Part shown: positions 61,042 through 64,000 of the stretch, in pieces
How positions within the stretch are numbered: position 1 is the first letter of the stretch
Layout of the letters: each line of letters starts with the position of its first letter
Source of the DNA: Deltaproteobacteria bacterium
GTDB lineage: Bacteria > Desulfobacterota > DSM-4660 > Desulfatiglandales > Desulfatiglandaceae
Length of the DNA stretch: 64,000 nucleotides
Direction of reading: 5' to 3'
Assembly (NCBI GenBank): GCA_019307815.1
Contig: JAFDIV010000001.1
Coordinates: forward strand, 248,001-312,000
Notes under the pieces: model-generated
Seen by the model: the letters and a program-made list of their open reading frames with translations, nothing else
The model's database searches: none
Told to the model about the DNA's origin: nothing
Program-made: the position numbers and the translations under genes

Positions 61042-62373
61042 ATGAACCATCAACAGTATTGGAATCCTGTTTTGGAGACGTTGCCTCAGGAAGAGATCCG
61101 AAGGATTCAACTGCAAAAATTCAGACGAATCTTTAAATGGGCTTATGAGAATTCCAGATTTCATCGTCGCCTGTACCAGGAGGCAGGTATCAAGCCAGAG
61201 GATATCCGTTCCTTTGATGACATCCGTCATGTTCCCACTGTTGAAAAGTCCATGATGCGCCCTATTCAACGCAAGGATCCATTTCCCTATGGGGATGCCC
61301 TTTGTGTTCCCTTGGAAGATGTCACGGAATTCCGCCAAACAAGCGGGACCACGGGTCAACCCGTGTATCAGCCTGATACCTGGGCTGATTGGGAGTGGTG
61401 GGCCGAATGCTGGGCCTATATCCTTTGGGCCCAAGGGTATCGACCTACTGATAGGGTCTTTATCCCTTTTGGATATAATGTGTTTGTGGCCTTTTGGGCA
61501 GGGCACTACGGGGCAGAGAAGATCGGATGTGAGGTTGTGCCAGGGGGTGTGTTGGATACAAAGGCCAGGATCTTAAAAATTCAGGAACTGCGCCCTACTG
61601 CCATGATGGCCACACCCACCTATGTATTGGGAATGGCGGATACGGCAAGGAATAAGATGGGGCTGGATCCCAGCAAGATGAACATAAATAAGATCACATG
61701 CGCAGGAGAGCCTGGTGCCAGTATTCCCAGTACCAAGAGAAGGATGGAGGAGGCATGGGGAGCAAAGGTATACGACCATGCCGGTGCAACAGAGATCGGT
61801 GCGTGGTCGTATGAATGTACGGCCCAGTCAGGAGGACTCCATGTGAACGAAGGGTTTTTCCTGGTGGAAATCATTGATCTTGACACTGGTCAGCCCATTG
61901 AGGAGCCGGGCCGACAGGGCAAGATGGTTATCACGGCACTTGATCGAATCGCCCAGCCCTGCATACGGTTTGACTCTAAGGATATCATCCAATGGGCAGA
62001 GGAGCCCTGCGAGTGCGGAAGGACGTTTCGATTAATCAAAGGAGGCGTCATAGGAAGGGCAGATGATATTACAAAGGTAAAGGGGGTGCTCCTTGCGCCT
62101 TCAGCGATCGAGGAGGTGGTACGTTCTATCAAGGGCCTGAGTGATGAATATGAGGTGATTGTGGATAAGAAGGGGGACGTGGACCAGATCACTCTGAAGA
62201 TTGAGCTACTTCCGGGCTATGAGGCTGAGCGCGAAAGGGTGGAGGCAGAATTGAAAGATCAACTTCGGGTGAAGACCAATTTGGGATATCGATTGGAATT
62301 TCACGAATATGGTTCCTTGCCGAGGTATGAGGTAAAGGCTAGGCGGTTTAAGGATCTCAGAAAGATGCATTAA
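61042..62373 (+). CDS. Phenylacetate-CoA ligase (PaaK)-family enzyme
   Basis: The 443-residue adenylate-forming enzyme has RQTSGTTGQPVYQP (ATP loop), VYDHAGATEIGAWSYEC (adenylation motif) and GRADDITKVKGVLLAPSAIEEVV in the C-terminal domain. Family members make aryl- or acyl-CoA from acid, ATP and CoA. Its place beside TRAP uptake and hydroxylase subunits suggests activation of an imported organic acid, but the substrate is not determined. A cluster of Cys near CECG (residue 320) resembles a metal site common in the family. The small gene follows 36 bases later. Confidence 0.9.
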   Translation: MNHQQYWNPVLETLPQEEIRRIQLQKFRRIFKWAYENSRFHRRLYQEAGIKPEDIRSFDDIRHVPTVEKSMMRPIQRKDPFPYGDALCVPLEDVTEFRQTSGTTGQPVYQPDTWADWEWWAECWAYILWAQGYRPTDRVFIPFGYNVFVAFWAGHYGAEKIGCEVVPGGVLDTKARILKIQELRPTAMMATPTYVLGMADTARNKMGLDPSKMNINKITCAGEPGASIPSTKRRMEEAWGAKVYDHAGATEIGAWSYECTAQSGGLHVNEGFFLVEIIDLDTGQPIEEPGRQGKMVITALDRIAQPCIRFDSKDIIQWAEEPCECGRTFRLIKGGVIGRADDITKVKGVLLAPSAIEEVVRSIKGLSDEYEVIVDKKGDVDQITLKIELLPGYEAERERVEAELKDQLRVKTNLGYRLEFHEYGSLPRYEVKARRFKDLRKMH

Positions 62374-62409
62374 CCTTAGCAATATATCTGAGCCATAGGA
62401 GGGTCTTTT

Positions 62410-62613
62410 ATGGATACAAAGCTTAATCTAGAAGAACTCAATGAAAAGATTATAGCAATGAAAAGCGCAGCAATTGAGCTTAAAAAAATGGCGAATTCCT
62501 TCCCGGCAATGGAGAGAAACCTGGTTAGAATCTTGGCAAGCATAAAGATGCTGGAGCTGAATGTGTCAGACCTCTTGCCTCAAAACAGTCCCGCCAGTTC
62601 CTCCCGCACATAG
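62410..62613 (+). CDS. Small hypothetical helical protein
   Basis: The 67-residue protein reads MDTKLNLEELNEKIIAMKSAA at the start and is predicted helical throughout (SFPAMERNLVRILASIKMLEL); AGGAGGG before the ATG is a good ribosome binding site. It follows the CoA ligase and overlaps the end of the convergent beta-CASP gene by 34 bases. Function is unknown. I think it is real because of the ribosome binding site and protein-like sequence. Confidence 0.6.
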   Translation: MDTKLNLEELNEKIIAMKSAAIELKKMANSFPAMERNLVRILASIKMLELNVSDLLPQNSPASSSRT

Positions 62614-64000
62614 TGGATCCTGTCCAAATCTTCCTCGGTGAGTTTTTCTTTACGTTCTTGTGACATGAGGAGCCTTTTCAACTCCTTGAGTTCCTTTTCC
62701 AGATCCACTATTTCATTAAAAATTAATGTGGGGATGTCGGGGGCGGCCTCAACCTTGGCCTCCTCCACGGCCACTTGCCTGGGTTTAAGGATGAGCCGCT
62801 CTTTCCACTTGGGTATGTGGACTTCCAGGTGAAATCGGTCTTGGATCAAATCCCCCAGGGCCTGACTTGCTACTGGCTCCCCATGGACAATGAATACCTT
62901 GGGCCGAGACTCAAAATGGGATACCCATTCCAACAGGTCATCTTGATCTGCATGGGCAGAGAAGCCCCCGATGGTGAATACCTTTGCCCTGACAGCCACA
63001 TTTTCACGAAAGATCTTCACCCGCTTTGCACCGTCAACTATCTTCCTTCCCGTGGTACCCATGGCTTGGTATCCCACTATAACAATGCTTGCCCCTTCCC
63101 GCCAGAGGTTATGTTTTAGATGGTGCTTGATCCTGCCCGCAGTACCCATACCATTGGCAGCGATTACGATGGCTGGCCCCGACCTTTCGTTGATCTCTAT
63201 GGACTCCTGGGTAGTGACGGTGAATTTGAGATGAGGCATGTCAAAGGGATCGTAGCCCTCATTGACAATGGCCTGAGCTTCCTCATCATAATACTTCTTG
63301 TTTTTTCGAAAGATCTCAGTGGCCTTGATGGCCAGAGGGCTGTCGAGGTAGATCGGGATGTTAGGTAGCATACCTGCTCGATGGAATTCTCCGAGGATAT
63401 AGAGGATTTCCTGTGTCCGTTCCACTGCAAAGGCAGGGATGATGATCTTTTCCCCATGTGAATAGCTGTACTGTATGGCCTCCAGCAATTCCTTTTTACT
63501 GTCATCAAAGGACTTGTGTTTCCTGTTTCCGTAGGTAGACTCCAGGAACAAATAATCGGCGTCAAAGATCTCATGGGGATCTTTAACAATGAGTTGGTTT
63601 TTCTTTCCCAGGTCGCCTGAGAAGACCAGCTTGGTTTTTTCCCCATCCTCCTCAATCCATAGCTCCAGAATGGACGAGCCCAATATGTGACCTGCGTTTC
63701 GAAGCCTGAATTTCACGCCCGGTTCCAGCTCTAATACTTGGTCCCTATCAATGGGTTGGAAGTGGCCCAATGTGGCCTGGGCATCTTCAGTGGTATAGAG
63801 AGGGATGACATCTGGTCTGCCGTTGCGCCTATTTTTGCGGGTTTGCCACTCTGCATCCATCTCTTGAATGTGAGCGGAATCCAGGAGCATGATTTCACAC
63901 AATTGCGCAGTGGGTGGCGAGGTAAAGATCTTGCCTTTGAATCCATCCTTTATCAGCTTGGGAAGCCTGCCAGAGTGGTCAATATGGGCATGGGTCAGGA
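62580..64000 (-). CDS. Beta-CASP metallo-beta-lactamase RNase (CPSF/Ysh1-like), partial
   Basis: The frame runs off the right edge; 473 residues are visible. At the edge THAHIDHSG supplies the HxHxDH metal motif. Then come RNAGHILGSSILELW, FSGDLGKKNQ, ESTYGNRKHKS, AFAVERTQEILYIL, and the beta-CASP tail ANGMGTAGRIKHHL and GGFSAHADQDDLLEW with VHGEPVASQAL. The family (MBL-fold RNA specificity domain proteins) cuts RNA. The C-terminal ~70 residues are helical. Active-site residues look intact. The missing N-terminus is outside the window. Confidence 0.9.
   Translation of the reverse strand, partial: LTHAHIDHSGRLPKLIKDGFKGKIFTSPPTAQLCEIMLLDSAHIQEMDAEWQTRKNRRNGRPDVIPLYTTEDAQATLGHFQPIDRDQVLELEPGVKFRLRNAGHILGSSILELWIEEDGEKTKLVFSGDLGKKNQLIVKDPHEIFDADYLFLESTYGNRKHKSFDDSKKELLEAIQYSYSHGEKIIIPAFAVERTQEILYILGEFHRAGMLPNIPIYLDSPLAIKATEIFRKNKKYYDEEAQAIVNEGYDPFDMPHLKFTVTTQESIEINERSGPAIVIAANGMGTAGRIKHHLKHNLWREGASIVIVGYQAMGTTGRKIVDGAKRVKIFRENVAVRAKVFTIGGFSAHADQDDLLEWVSHFESRPKVFIVHGEPVASQALGDLIQDRFHLEVHIPKWKERLILKPRQVAVEEAKVEAAPDIPTLIFNEIVDLEKELKELKRLLMSQERKEKLTEEDLDRIHYVREELAGLF

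Noticed and set aside
1-64000. tRNA, rRNA, CRISPR arrays, insertion sequences and prophage genes
   Set aside because: Looked for by eye on both strands; no tRNA-like T-arm with acceptor pairing, no regularly spaced repeats, no transposase or integrase motifs were found. A tRNAscan or CRISPR search would settle it.

Overview
The window looks like chromosome from a mesophilic Desulfobacterota (deltaproteobacterial) anaerobe, probably a sulfate reducer or syntroph. This is inferred from gene content and gene order, not from any marker RNA gene: none was seen. Supporting signs are a rubrerythrin-like ferritin, KamA-type and other radical-SAM proteins, a TRAP transporter beside molybdenum-hydroxylase subunits and a phenylacetate-CoA-ligase-type enzyme, an acyl-CoA transferase fused to a GNAT domain, two dodecins, and a PurH split into two genes. 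Base composition looks even throughout. I saw no prophage, insertion sequence, CRISPR array, tRNA or rRNA.

Layout: 1-2.5 kb holds a DinG/YoaA-type helicase cut by the left edge, a CBS-ACT protein and a rubrerythrin-like protein. 2.5-12 kb is a tight recC-recB-recD-sfsA operon whose joints are all 4-nt overlaps. 12-17 kb holds small signalling and membrane genes: a CRP-like sensor, a GIY-YIG nuclease, a ClC with CBS domains, and an HDOD-HPP pair. 17-22.4 kb has an EndoQ-type nuclease fused to a UvrD-type helicase, convergent with folE2 and the AICAR-formyltransferase half of PurH. 22.6-26.4 kb is a co-directional run: TPM protein, nucleotidyltransferase, LemA, Smr, and a two-gene YeeE/YedE transporter. 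26.7-32 kb has a KamA-like enzyme, a cNMP-PilZ protein, trmB, two small proteins and a radical-SAM protein. 32-37 kb is smc-ftsY-thioesterase. 37-49 kb has a LysM protein, a decayed oxidoreductase fragment, a patatin, radA, CoA-transferase-GNAT, murA-comEC, a Mut7-C protein and a tiny lysine-rich protein. 49-56 kb has two dodecins, a TetR regulator, rsmG, a LOG protein, a cupin regulator, icd and the IMP-cyclohydrolase half of PurH. 56-64 kb is a catabolic-looking stretch: TRAP dctPQM, FAD and 2Fe-2S subunits of a molybdenum hydroxylase without its large subunit, a PaaK-type CoA ligase, and a beta-CASP nuclease cut by the right edge.

How the genes work together: genome maintenance is heavily represented (DinG-like, RecBCD, EndoQ-UvrD, Smr, SMC, RadA, ComEC). 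FolE2 starts the folate synthesis that supplies the one-carbon donor used by the AICAR formyltransferase encoded just behind it. The 56-62 kb genes suggest uptake, CoA activation and hydroxylation of an organic, possibly aromatic, acid. The most interesting observations are the EndoQ-UvrD fusion with two beta-clamp-like motifs, two dodecins that both lack the flavin-stacking Trp and flavin-contacting Gln, a ClC protein with Val at the inner proton-glutamate position, a KamA-like enzyme without the lysine-binding aspartates, and a structured leader ahead of a CRP-like gene.
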